Below, in pieces: positions 32,686-41,556 of a DNA stretch of 64,000 nt; position 1 is the first letter of the stretch; every line of letters begins with the position of its first letter. The translations under genes and the position numbers were made by a program. Below the pieces are notes generated by a model, which saw only the letters and a list, made by a program, of their open reading frames with translations, searched no databases and had not been told where the DNA came from. The stretch is from Actinomadura sp. NBRC 104425 (GTDB lineage Bacteria; Actinomycetota; Actinomycetes; Streptosporangiales; Streptosporangiaceae). Location: contig NZ_BSTN01000033.1 of assembly GCF_030269545.1 (NCBI RefSeq), positions 1-64,000 on the forward strand. The letters run 5' to 3'.

Positions 32686-33468
32686 TTACTGCCGTTCGTA
32701 CAGGCCCTGAGCTTCGGCCACTCGAAGCGGGAAGCTGGTGGAACGACTCAGCGGCGGCAACGCGCCTCCCGTTCCTCCGGAGCCGGTCCAGGTGCCTCCC
32801 CACACGACCGTGACGCGCACTCGATAGGCGCCGGCCGGTTGGCCGGCGGATGACCGTGTGTAGGCGTGAGAGCACGTGGATCGCTGTGCAGCCGCGGGCC
32901 GCGACGGGTCATAGACGGTGCCGGTTCCACGGCAGCGGAATGCCCTCTGCCCGTTGCCGGGGTCAATGGTCAGGCTCTGCGGCCTGGCGGTAACCTCCAC
33001 CCACACGCCGCCCGCCTCGGCGCGATCGCTCAGCGGCCCGCCGTTCGTCACCCAGAACCAATGCGGCAAGCCCACCAGGCCCTGCGCGCCCCGGGGCGGC
33101 GCCGTCCGCACAGAGGGCGCAGGGATGGGGAGCCGCTCCCATGTTGAGGCCGCCAGCTGGGCTGGGGAGACTCGTCTCCCACGCGTCGGGGAGCGGGGGA
33201 TGACACAGAGCGGAGCGCCCCCCTCCAGAATCCAGGGAGAACACAAGGCTGATGGGAGAGACGACTCGGAGGAGTCGCCTTTCTTGCTGCGTGGCGTCTT
33301 CGCCCTGTGCGCTCCCACTGGCTTCTTGTGCGTCGCGCCCGGCTTCCCTTCCGAGGCAGCGCCGAAGCTGTAACCGTCCATATTCGTCGTTGGTGGGAGC
33401 GGGTCCACGGGCAGGGAAGGCCCAATCGGAAGAAGCGCGAGGACGAGGCCGGCGGCGAGAGTGGGCAT
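32686..33468 (-). CDS. Secreted protein of the Tad operon
   Basis: 260 residues from ATG 33468. A short signal-like segment (LAAGLVLALLPIGPSLPV) is followed by a lysine/serine-rich linker and a C-terminal beta-rich domain with tryptophans (PHWFWVTNGGPL, VRVTVVWGGTW) and a cysteine pair (FRCRGTG, STCSHAY). It is located between the lipoprotein and CpaB genes with no spacing, so it is probably an extracytoplasmic part of the pilus system. Family not recognised. Confidence 0.6.
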   Translation of the reverse strand: MPTLAAGLVLALLPIGPSLPVDPLPPTTNMDGYSFGAASEGKPGATHKKPVGAHRAKTPRSKKGDSSESSLPSALCSPWILEGGAPLCVIPRSPTRGRRVSPAQLAASTWERLPIPAPSVRTAPPRGAQGLVGLPHWFWVTNGGPLSDRAEAGGVWVEVTARPQSLTIDPGNGQRAFRCRGTGTVYDPSRPAAAQRSTCSHAYTRSSAGQPAGAYRVRVTVVWGGTWTGSGGTGGALPPLSRSTSFPLRVAEAQGLYERQ

Positions 33469-33471
33469 CCC

Positions 33472-34053
33472 TCAGCAGCCCTCGCCGAGAATGATGTGCT
33501 TGCTGACGCGCCAGCGTCCATCGGCCCCCTTCTTCAGGGTGGCCTCAACATGCCGCTCCCGGACACCCCGGTTGATCTTCTTGTCGGTGCGGGTGTCGCG
33601 CAGCCCGGCGTTAGTGGCGTCTTGGCAATCACGAAGAGTGGCGTCGTCGCCGTCAACGCTGACGCTGTTGATGTGGACGATCACTGATCCATAGGTGGCG
33701 AGGTGATCTGCCTTGTGTTCCTTGACGACTTCGAGAACCCGCGAGAGCTGAGGGTCGATCATATATGTCGCTAGTTGCTGCTTGCGGGTAGCGTCGGGCA
33801 GTGAATCTGCGCGCTCCAGCGCGGAAACGAATCCTCGGTACGCACTCTTCACCGCCTCGGATTCCGGTGCCGCCGCGGTGTCGGAAGGCGTTCCCGGTGC
33901 ACCTTGCGCTTCCCGTGCCGACTGCTTTGGCAGCGTGACGCTGGCTTGCTCCGGAGTGCAGCCCGACAGGAGCGCAAGAAAGGTCAAGACTGTTATCGTT
34001 CGAGCAAGTTTCGTCGGGGTGGCGCCTTTTGACCTCGGGGCGGCCCTGCTCAT
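33472..34053 (-). CDS. Lipoprotein, first gene of the Tad operon
   Basis: 193 residues from ATG 34053 with GAGGAG at 5 nt. A signal peptide with lipobox LLSGC (cysteine near residue 31) is followed by a serine/alanine-rich linker and an alpha+beta domain (SAYRGFVSALERADSL, YMIDPQLSRVLEVVKEH, IVHINSVSVDGDDATLRDC, ERHVEATLKKGADGRWRVS) resembling the NTF2/SnoaL-like lipoprotein fold. It is probably anchored outside the membrane. The Tad operon promoter should lie upstream in 34054-34320. Confidence 0.7.
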   Translation of the reverse strand: MSRAAPRSKGATPTKLARTITVLTFLALLSGCTPEQASVTLPKQSAREAQGAPGTPSDTAAAPESEAVKSAYRGFVSALERADSLPDATRKQQLATYMIDPQLSRVLEVVKEHKADHLATYGSVIVHINSVSVDGDDATLRDCQDATNAGLRDTRTDKKINRGVRERHVEATLKKGADGRWRVSKHIILGEGC

Positions 34054-34324
34054 ATCAACTCCTCGATCGTTGACAGTGGTCAGGCCGTGGATGATGGTAG
34101 GCCGTACGGGAGGAGTCAGCCCCTCTTCCACTCCGCAAAGAGAGTAAATTTTCGCGGGAGTGGTGAGTCTACTGGCGAGATCCAGTAATTTGACTGAATT
34201 GCTAGCATCCTCCCCTGAAAAGGTATGCTCGTTTTGGTCCGCCGTTCCATCCGGGCGGTGACTCTCTCGGCCTGCTGACGTGTCTGGAACGCTGGGCCGA
34301 GCCAAGGGGACCACTAGATGCTTT

Positions 34325-34700
34325 TCATCCTCGGGTGGCAGCCTGGATCTCGCCGTCTTGCAGGACGTGGATGGCCTTGGCGGGTCGGCCGGCCTTGTGC
34401 GGGCAGCAGCGCAGCTTGCGCAGGATATGCCAAGTCTTCAGCTGGGCGATGGCGCGTTCGCCGGGGCCGCGTAGCCGCGCGTGCGCATGGTTGGCGTCCT
34501 TCTGCGGCCCTGGCTTGCCCTTCCCCTTGTACGGCGTGATCAGCGGTGCACCCGCACCCTGATATCCCGTGTCGGCGGCGTGATCAGCCCGGCGGCCTCC
34601 AACTGGCGCAGGATGCCCCAAATCCGGGCGGCCGTCAGATCCCCGATCGCGCCGGGCAGCGCCCCCGACACCCACACGATATGGATTCGTGTGATCACGC
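34325..34700 (-). pseudogene. IS5-like transposase remnant, copy 1
   Basis: The C-terminal part of a DDE transposase is readable: DTGYQGAGAPLITPYKGKGK, GPQKDANHAHARLRGPGERA, then QLKTWHILRKLRCCPHKAGR to the end. Upstream, the matching sequence (VSGALPGAIGDLTAARIWGIL) is in another frame, so a frameshift separates the pieces, and the N-terminus is missing. The related terminus recurs inverted at 38673-38738, on the other side of the NACHT gene. No intact insertion sequence remains. Confidence 0.75.
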
Positions 34701-34717
34701 TCGCTTGGAGCGATCTG

Positions 34718-37700
34718 TCAGGCGATCTTCAGGCGACGTCCCAGCGCCTCCGCGCCGCGTACGTCCTGTCCGGCGGCGATGTGCACGGTCAGCCGCCGGT
34801 TCTGAGCCAGTGGCGATAGGTCGGTGCCAGCCGCGATCCCCTTGATATGAAGTTCCTTGAGTTTCGGTAGTTCGGCCAGGGGGCGCAGGTCCGCGACGGC
34901 ATCGCAGCGGGACAACCACAGGCGTCTCAGTTCGGTGAGCCCTTGCAGGGGAGTCAGATCGCCGACGCGGGTGTGCGATGCGCTGAGGCTCTGCAGGTAA
35001 GTCTGCCCGGCGAGTGGACGCAGGTCACTCACCGTGGATCCGTCGATACACAGGTGCTGGAGCTGGAGCCCGGTCAGCGGTCTGAGGTCGTTGAGCCAGT
35101 CGCAGTCGTCGAGGTAGAGAATGGTCACGTTTGGGGCGGCATGGATAAGCGCGTCAAATTCGTGGCCGAGGTCCGAACGCGCCAGCGAGAGATCGTTTAC
35201 GGTGCCGAGCGGGGGAAGTTGCCGCAGGGGGCGCAGTCGGCGGCAGCCGACTAGGCCCAGCGTCTGGAGCGCGGTGGACCGCAGCAATGGCGAGTAGTCC
35301 TCAATGTCCTCGCACCGCTGAAGCCAGATCACCTTCAGTGGGGGCAGCGTGTCCAGGAAGCCGAGGTCTGCGAGCCCGGGGGCATCGACGACGAGCCCGC
35401 GGAGCTGGGGCAGTACGGGCAGGCTGGTCAGGTCGGCACCGGGTTCGCTGTAGTAGAGGTGCAGCTGCTGGAGCGAGGCGGCGTGAGCTGAGAGAAAGCC
35501 CAGATCGACCCGCCCGTCCAGGTTCCGCGCCGCCAGCGACGATACCGGGGATGCCTTGCTGAGTGCGGCGAGCCGATCCGGCGACGTGACGACGAGGGCT
35601 CCGCCCGGCGGCCTGGCCGCCAGGACACGCTCAGCGTACTCGTCGGGGTCGAAGTACTCCCATGCATCACTGAGCTCGAGCTGAACGGCCACGCGTGGGT
35701 CGGCAGCGTAACGGGCCAACACGTCCAGTGCCTCAGGTCCGTTGATCAGCCAGGCTGTCTGGACGGTCGCCCTGGCCGAAGCCTCCGACAGCCCGTCCAG
35801 GCTCTGCGGTAGCCGCGCCAGGACCGGTTCGCCGGCGGTGGCCAGCGACCGGGCCGCGGCATCGGTACGCGGAGGGATCAGATCATCTAGGCACCGGTCG
35901 AGAGCTGCGCGCAGGTCGTCGGGAACGAAGGGGAGCGTCTCCAGGCACGCCACCGCCAGCAGCTTGAGCTGCCGAGCCCTCCTCGGCTCGGCCCCCGCCC
36001 GGCCGAGGATGCCCGTGATCAGCTCCCGGCGCAGCGGTTCGTTGGCGTGGCCGGCGGCCATGATGACGGTCTCGCGCCACTGGTCGCGGTGGGCGTTGCG
36101 CACCAGCAGGTCCATGTCGCCAAGGTCAGCGGCCTGCTTAGCGGCCAAGTATTCCTGAACGGTGCGATGCACGAAGTTGATCCGGCCAGGTACCGGTTCA
36201 CGGATAACGCCGCTGCGGTGCAGCAGCACCTCCAAAACCTGCTCGGCACGGGCCCGCACCTGCGGCATCGCGGTCAAACGGTCGGCGATCAGCCGCTCCA
36301 CCATCGGCTTGGGCAGCTCGACACGGCTACTGGTCGACAGATGCCACGCCAGCTCCTGCAGGATGCGGATCTTCTGCTCGCGCTCCAACAGGACGGTTCG
36401 GGCGCTGGGCACATTGCGGACGGTGTCCCTGGTCTCCAGCAGCATGTCCAACGCCGCCGCGTACAGCCCCATCCGGTCGCGGGGCAGGGCCTCCCGGTCC
36501 AGGTTGAGCGCACACAGCATCGCCGCCAGCAACGGCGTGGCGGCCAGCGTTCGCAGATGCGGTCCGGCTTCCAACCGGGCCAGCAGCTTGGCCTCATAGG
36601 CGGGCAACCGTTCGACAGGGCATGGCAGGTCGGCGCAGTCGCGCACAGCGTCGTGCCAGCGCCGCACCAGGGCGCGCAGGTCCGCCGGGCCAAGCTGCTC
36701 CAAGAAGACCGTGCCGAAGCCCTCGGCGCGCAGCCAGCCCGTGGCGGCCGCCGCGGGCCGTGAGGTGACCACGACGCGAATGCTCGGGAACTGGGCGACG
36801 AAGTCCTTGAGCCAATGGCGGACGGCTTGCCGCTGGGAGGCGGTCACCTCGTCGACCCCGTCGACCAGCAGCATGGCACGGCCCGACAGCAGCCGCCGGT
36901 GCACCCAGCCGCGCGGCATGATCCCGCTCAGGTTGCCGGCTACGTCATCCAGGTACTCCTCGGGGCGTGGCAGCGGCCGGTCCGCGTAGCTGCGCAGCTT
37001 GATCAGGAACGGCACGTAGCCGTTGAGGTCCGATAGTTCCCCGGTGAAGGCACCGCGCGCGGCTGTGACGGCCAGCCAGAACAGCAGAGTGCTCTTGCCG
37101 CCGCCCGCCTCGCCGCGGATGAGGACCCGCTGGTGCTGGCTCAGGGCGTGCTCCACTCGGATCGTGCCGCTGTCGCGGTTGTCCGAACGCCAGTCGCTGA
37201 TGGGGATCGCCTCGGGTCTGCCCGCGCGCGGCCGGTCCTCTTTGGAGACGTTCAGGCTGATGTAGGCGACACTCACCGTGGTCTGCGGTCGAGTGAGGCG
37301 TTCAAAACGCAGGCCGAGCAGCTCCACCTGGTCGAGCTTCTCGCTGACGGTGGTCAGGTAGCGGCGGGTGAACTCCTCATCGTCGGACTCCCCTTCTGGC
37401 GCGGTGAGCGATCGCGCGGGAAGGCGGGCCAGCACCGCCTCCACTCGCTCGGCCAGCCCCGACAGCCGGGCCAGCGTCTCTGCAGCGGCCCGCGGCTCGA
37501 ACTGCGGCAGATGTATGAGGATGCGCGCTAGGCAGTCGCAGCATTCGTCCAGCACGACCTCATACAGCCGCGCGCCGGCCTCACCGAGCTGAAAGTCGGC
37601 CTGCCGCGCGGGTAGGGTTGCACGCAGTCGCCGCGCCAGCTTCACCGGGTCCATGTCATCGGCCAGCAGCGCCTCATCCGACAGGTCGGCGCGGTCGAGG

Positions 37701-37981
37701 GTCATGATCACCTGGTGCAGGACGGCCTCGCGGTCGTTGTCGTCGAGGCCGCCGAATTCCTGCCTGGTGAAGGTCAGCAGCCGTTCGGTTACCGCGTCGG
37801 CGATGGCCTCGAACTGCCGCGTGGCCTTGCGCTGTTTGAACTCGTCGGGAAATCCGGTCTTGATCAGCTCGACCAGATCCTTGGAGACCGCCGCCCTGGC
37901 TGTACGCCCCGACAACCAACGGCCGACCACCAGCTGCGCCACGGCTCTACCCACACCCAGCGCGGCTACCTCGACGGACAC
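34718..37981 (-). CDS. NACHT-domain STAND ATPase with leucine-rich repeats
   Basis: 1087 residues from GTG 37981. A helical N-terminal region (about 1-230; VAALGVGRAVAQLVVGRWL resembles the N-terminal helical domains of bacterial NACHT proteins) precedes the NACHT core: Walker A GEAGGGKST (290-298), Walker B MLLVDGVDEV (370-379), VVVTSRP sensor, and the helical NACHT-associated region with FVHRTVQEYLAAK. Residues about 800-1075 are leucine-rich repeats (LTSLPVLPQLRGL, LRPLRQLPPLGTV, LTPLQGLTELRRLWLSRC, LRPLAELPKLKELHI). Bacterial NACHT proteins protect against phages, with the repeats as sensor. It is a single gene without visible effector fusion. Transposase remnants lie on both sides, suggesting acquisition. 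Confidence 0.9.
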   Translation of the reverse strand: MSVEVAALGVGRAVAQLVVGRWLSGRTARAAVSKDLVELIKTGFPDEFKQRKATRQFEAIADAVTERLLTFTRQEFGGLDDNDREAVLHQVIMTLDRADLSDEALLADDMDPVKLARRLRATLPARQADFQLGEAGARLYEVVLDECCDCLARILIHLPQFEPRAAAETLARLSGLAERVEAVLARLPARSLTAPEGESDDEEFTRRYLTTVSEKLDQVELLGLRFERLTRPQTTVSVAYISLNVSKEDRPRAGRPEAIPISDWRSDNRDSGTIRVEHALSQHQRVLIRGEAGGGKSTLLFWLAVTAARGAFTGELSDLNGYVPFLIKLRSYADRPLPRPEEYLDDVAGNLSGIMPRGWVHRRLLSGRAMLLVDGVDEVTASQRQAVRHWLKDFVAQFPSIRVVVTSRPAAAATGWLRAEGFGTVFLEQLGPADLRALVRRWHDAVRDCADLPCPVERLPAYEAKLLARLEAGPHLRTLAATPLLAAMLCALNLDREALPRDRMGLYAAALDMLLETRDTVRNVPSARTVLLEREQKIRILQELAWHLSTSSRVELPKPMVERLIADRLTAMPQVRARAEQVLEVLLHRSGVIREPVPGRINFVHRTVQEYLAAKQAADLGDMDLLVRNAHRDQWRETVIMAAGHANEPLRRELITGILGRAGAEPRRARQLKLLAVACLETLPFVPDDLRAALDRCLDDLIPPRTDAAARSLATAGEPVLARLPQSLDGLSEASARATVQTAWLINGPEALDVLARYAADPRVAVQLELSDAWEYFDPDEYAERVLAARPPGGALVVTSPDRLAALSKASPVSSLAARNLDGRVDLGFLSAHAASLQQLHLYYSEPGADLTSLPVLPQLRGLVVDAPGLADLGFLDTLPPLKVIWLQRCEDIEDYSPLLRSTALQTLGLVGCRRLRPLRQLPPLGTVNDLSLARSDLGHEFDALIHAAPNVTILYLDDCDWLNDLRPLTGLQLQHLCIDGSTVSDLRPLAGQTYLQSLSASHTRVGDLTPLQGLTELRRLWLSRCDAVADLRPLAELPKLKELHIKGIAAGTDLSPLAQNRRLTVHIAAGQDVRGAEALGRRLKIA

Positions 37982-38672
37982 GGCACCCCCAATTCACTCT
38001 GCAGGTATCAGTATCGCAACAACCCGCTTCCGTGTCCTGTGGTCGTCCTCCTCTGGTTAGTGTCGTCAGCGCGCAGGAGACGGTGAGAGCAAGCCGAACC
38101 GTCCTCGAGTCGATAGTGCGACAGTCGGAATATCGCCTCGTCACCAATTGCCACCGACCGCCCCACCGGCAGAGGACGCGCCATCGGCATGGCTCGGCCA
38201 GCGGGAACCTGCCCCTGTTCACACGCCGATTCAAGGCCCTGAAGGTCACTATCCGGCGGCTGATGGTGCCCGCATATCTGCGGCGGCGTTATCCCACCCT
38301 GATGGGCGATGGCCTGCTGTCACCTCTGCGAGCGGACGTGGTCTGCTGTTGCTCTCGTCCGCCACCATGGCAACGCCTGTAGAACCTCGGTCTCTTTGGC
38401 CGCGGCATTTTTGTTATCCGAGGAAAAGTGATGTGGGCCTTGTGATAAGGCACATCCGGGCCGACGGAACCTCGATCTACAGATTGCAGAAAGAAGCCGG
38501 AGCCCACGAGATTCTACAAGATCTGCGGTGCGGACGGCGGTGGATGCGCTCGATCGGCAAGATCGGGCTGCAGCAGAGCCGGTACAAGGCGGCAAAGCGG
38601 TACCCGACCCAGCAGGCTTGGGAGCGCTGACCGCTGCCGGGTACGACGTTGAGGTCGACATCGACGACGTGA
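37982..38672. other. Gene-free stretch upstream of the NACHT gene
   Basis: It holds the presumed NACHT promoter next to 37981. An open frame at 38148-38630 (+) has no ribosome-binding site or domain. The composition is less GC-rich around 38395-38420. No RNA gene was recognised. Confidence 0.35.
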
Positions 38673-38738
38673 CGCCGGCTCGCCAAGGCCATCCAAGTCC
38701 AGCAAGACCGCGAGATCCAGGACGCCACCCGAGGATGA
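38673..38738 (+). pseudogene. Transposase C-terminal remnant, copy 2
   Basis: The last 21 codons, RRLAKAIQVQQDREIQDATRG and stop, match the end of copy 1 (GRPAKAIHVLQDGEIQAATRG) but in the opposite orientation. DNA identity runs past the stop (GCTTTTCATCCTCGGGTGGC read on the minus strand). The frame is closed by a stop codon at 38670, so only a relic remains. The two remnants face each other around the NACHT gene as inverted repeats. Confidence 0.7.
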
Positions 38739-38925
38739 AAAGCAGTCACTTGGGTAGACCGGTGCGACTTGATTGCTCGGGGTGCTCATATGAGGTCACA
38801 AGCACCTGTCCGGCCGCGTGCGTGGTGACGCCCGGCGGGCCGACAAATTCCAAAGGAGACAGTCGAGACGTCAGTCAGTCGGTGGGTCAGACCCACCTGC
38901 GGCGTCACCACGAACATCATCACTG

Positions 38926-39705
38926 TCAGTCGAGATGAGTGACCGAAAGTTGCCCTGTGCGGATAGCGTTCAGGAGGGCCTTCTCTGCGGCCTTGCGCTG
39001 TCTGTAGAGGTGGTGCGCGGGGATGCCTTGCTCCAGTGCGACATCTTTGACTGATCTACCGTTCAGCCGAGTTGCGGCGATCAAAGACGCGGATGCCGGA
39101 CTGATGATGTCCTGGTTCACGGCTTCTTTGAGGACGGTCTCGGGCCCTGCCTTCTCTGGGATGTTGGGGCCGGCGGGCATCTGCAGTGGATCACAGGCCA
39201 GGTGACGGCGTTCGCGTGCACGGACGCGAAGTGCGCCCTTGCGGGCCCAGAACAACAGACGGGGGGCGATGTTCGGGCGCTGGATGTCGATGTGTGCCAG
39301 CTGAGCGACGAACTCGGTAAGCATCTCCGAGACGATGTCGTCGATGCAGTGTACGGGACTGGTCTGAACCGCGCGGCCCGCAACGGCCTTCAGGCCGGGC
39401 ATCGCGACTCCGACGCAGCCGATGACCCAGGCCGGATCCCCAGAACGGGCACGGGTGACGAGCTCGGCCCACACCGCGTCCTTGAGGGCGTCGGTGGCCG
39501 ACTTACTGAGCAGCCTGTCGCGCAGTTCTGCGAGGTCGATCTCGCGAGCGGGAAGCCCGTGTCCGAGGTCGCGGCCGTCGAGCGCTAGTGGACGTGGCCC
39601 GGTGGTCAGAAGTTTGAAGGCCGTGTCTGCGGTCTTTAGGGCGTTGGCCCATTGCGCTGTGGTGCTGGCGGTCAGCTTCCCGTCGGTGGCTGGTTTGGTG
39701 GACAT
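38926..39705 (-). CDS. Sigma-70-like transcription factor
   Basis: 259 residues from ATG 39705 with GGGGG about 6 nt upstream. Residues about 105-170 (DDIVSEMLTEFVAQLAHI, ARKGALRVRARERRH) resemble region 2, and residues about 205-255 (LIAATRLNGRSVKDVALEQGIPAHHLYRQRKAAEKAL) a region 4 helix-turn-helix. It is more diverged than a usual ECF sigma factor, so a sigma-like regulator is as much as I would claim. It is divergent from an anti-sigma type ATPase gene 530 bp away, a possible functional pair. Confidence 0.6.
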   Translation of the reverse strand: MSTKPATDGKLTASTTAQWANALKTADTAFKLLTTGPRPLALDGRDLGHGLPAREIDLAELRDRLLSKSATDALKDAVWAELVTRARSGDPAWVIGCVGVAMPGLKAVAGRAVQTSPVHCIDDIVSEMLTEFVAQLAHIDIQRPNIAPRLLFWARKGALRVRARERRHLACDPLQMPAGPNIPEKAGPETVLKEAVNQDIISPASASLIAATRLNGRSVKDVALEQGIPAHHLYRQRKAAEKALLNAIRTGQLSVTHLD

Positions 39706-40238
39706 GACGACCCCCGATGTCGTGTGGCTACTGGGCGTCGCCAGGTATCCGCCGCGGCATGGGCAGTTCATCGGCACTGCATGGGCTGAGCAGGCCCTCA
39801 AGAGCATGTGGACAACGCGCCGATCTCGCGCCCAGATCCCCTGTGACCTGCGGAAACGCTGTGCTGATGGTGGGGTCGGCTCGCAAAGGCAAAGTGCCGC
39901 GATGTGCTGAGATCTGGGCTGACCTGCTCCTTCGGACAACGAAAGGTGGCCAGGTAAGAATCAGGTAACCCCTCCCGGGCCGGCCCCTCGGTGGGCTGCT
40001 GATCCCGAAATCTCCGAGTGCTGCTGTATTGGCCGAGCATGGGTGCTGATGGGGAATCGGAAGACGATCGACTGCCCCCGCGTGCGAGATACGGAATGTT
40101 CTCGCGGCCGGCACGCTGAAAGTCTTATGGCGTGCGACTTGACGCGGGTAGTGAAGACGGTATTCCTTGACGCCGCCCGGCCGTGTTACGAAGGGGTGGC
40201 ACGGCCGGGCCCTCAAGTCAGGGAGAGGAGTCCGCTGA
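39706..40238. other. Divergent intergenic region
   Basis: It separates the sigma-like gene from the ATPase gene. A hairpin (40175-40185/40200-40210, GCCCGGCCGTG/CACGGCCGGGC) ends about 30 bp before the ATPase start and could be an attenuator. No other feature was recognised. Confidence 0.4.
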
Positions 40239-40727
40239 ATGGCAAGAGGGAAGTGGAAGATGTGCACCGCGGCCGAATGGTTGTGGGGTGCCGACCCGCT
40301 GAGGTGGCGGCGTGTCTACGCGGGGAGAACCGACCAGGTGACGGCGGCGCGGTTGTTCGCCATGGCGCTGTTCGCGGGTACCGGGCGGGAGGATGACGTG
40401 GGCGTCGTGGTCGCCGAGCTGGCGAGTAACGCCGTGCTGCATACGCGGTCGGGGGAACCCGGTGGCTGGTTCGGGCTGGAGGTCACCTTCGCCGATGTCG
40501 CCTACATCGGGATCACCGATCTCGGCGGGGGATGCGTGCCGTTGTTCCGCTCGAAGAAGCGGGGATGCGAGCTGAAGGAAGGAGGGCGCGGTCTGCAGGT
40601 CGTCGCCGAACTCGCCATCTCCTACGGCATCCACGGCTCGGTCGAACTCGGCCACACCGTCTGGGCCGATATCTCATTCCGCAGTCAAGATCAGGCCGCT
40701 GCGCCTCACGTTTCGCTGGCGCAGTAG
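40239..40727 (+). CDS. HATPase_c anti-sigma/serine-kinase-like protein
   Basis: 162 residues from ATG 40239 behind GGGAGAGGAG. The GHKL ATPase signatures are present: N-box VVAELASNAVLHTRSG (about residues 58-73), the GITDLGGG region and the G-box EGGRGLQVVAELA. This is the RsbW/SpoIIAB-like class, very common in actinomycetes beside XRE regulators and sigma factors. It could bind or phosphorylate an anti-anti-sigma partner or hold the divergent sigma-like protein. Confidence 0.85.
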   Translation: MARGKWKMCTAAEWLWGADPLRWRRVYAGRTDQVTAARLFAMALFAGTGREDDVGVVVAELASNAVLHTRSGEPGGWFGLEVTFADVAYIGITDLGGGCVPLFRSKKRGCELKEGGRGLQVVAELAISYGIHGSVELGHTVWADISFRSQDQAAAPHVSLAQ

Positions 40728-41556
40728 CAGAGGTCATCCTGTCGGTAACCGGCTGCCCTCTAGCAAGCGAAGTCAGAAAACACTTGGCTCCCAAAGCCCC
40801 ATCCGCCGACCCGCGCCTGGGTATCGGGTGGGGCTTCCGCCGTGAGTTGGTGGTTCACCACGGTTGCCGTATTGGGATCCGTCTAAGGTGTGAGGCCGGC
40901 GTCGGCGCATCATCAGGTCGGGATAGTGGGCAAGGAACAACGTACTGCCGCGACACTTAGAGTCTTTCGATCGGTCTTTCGTTCCGGGTTCTCTTCGGTC
41001 TTCTGGCTATGAACGGAAGGTGCCTCCACATGTGTCTGTACAGGCCAGTTCGCTTCTGCATATTCCATCCCTGAGCCCGACTCGTCCCCAGGACGACCCC
41101 TGGTAATAGCGGTCCTCGGCTGCCAAGCGGATCCCCGTCATGCCCCTCTGCCCCGGCCCCTTCGAGGGGAGCTCTACCCGAAGCGGTCGCCGGCCTGCAT
41201 CAGCCGGAGTGCACCTATGGAACCCGAGGCGTCGCATGCGGGGAGATGAGCGGGCACACCGGACGCCGGGGTTTGTCGTTCGCCCGCGCCCCACTCGAGA
41301 CGGAATCCGAAAGAGGCGCCCCCGGGGTTGATGGCGTGACGCCCACATGCCACCGGCCGGGGGAATTCAAGTTTTACGGTGGTTTGAATTCGTGGCCATG
41401 TGGATGGTGTGCCGGTTGGCTAGTCCAGTTAGTGAGATGAATAAAAATCCGGCGGCGGTTCTTGCCTAGTGGCGCGTTATCGAGAAATGGTCGATGTACC
41501 GACGGACGGGAACGGCGCCGATATCCGGGCGCCGTGGCCAACGAATTGGAGGCGAA
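40728..41556. other. Long gene-free region with an inverted repeat
   Basis: No frame here has a convincing start or domain. The right part (41360-41480) is AT-rich and carries GAATTCAA/TTGAATTC at 41363-41370 and 41384-41391, a possible operator 165 bp before the winged-helix gene. A promoter for the MoxR-VWA module is expected here. Confidence 0.4.

Noticed and set aside
34718..37981. Ordinary TPR/STAND transcription regulator
   Set aside because: No helix-turn-helix is visible; the N-terminal helices, NACHT core and leucine-rich repeats fit the bacterial NACHT defence class better.
38148..38630. 160-codon frame upstream of the NACHT gene
   Set aside because: No start signal or domain; located in a region of decayed insertion-sequence DNA.
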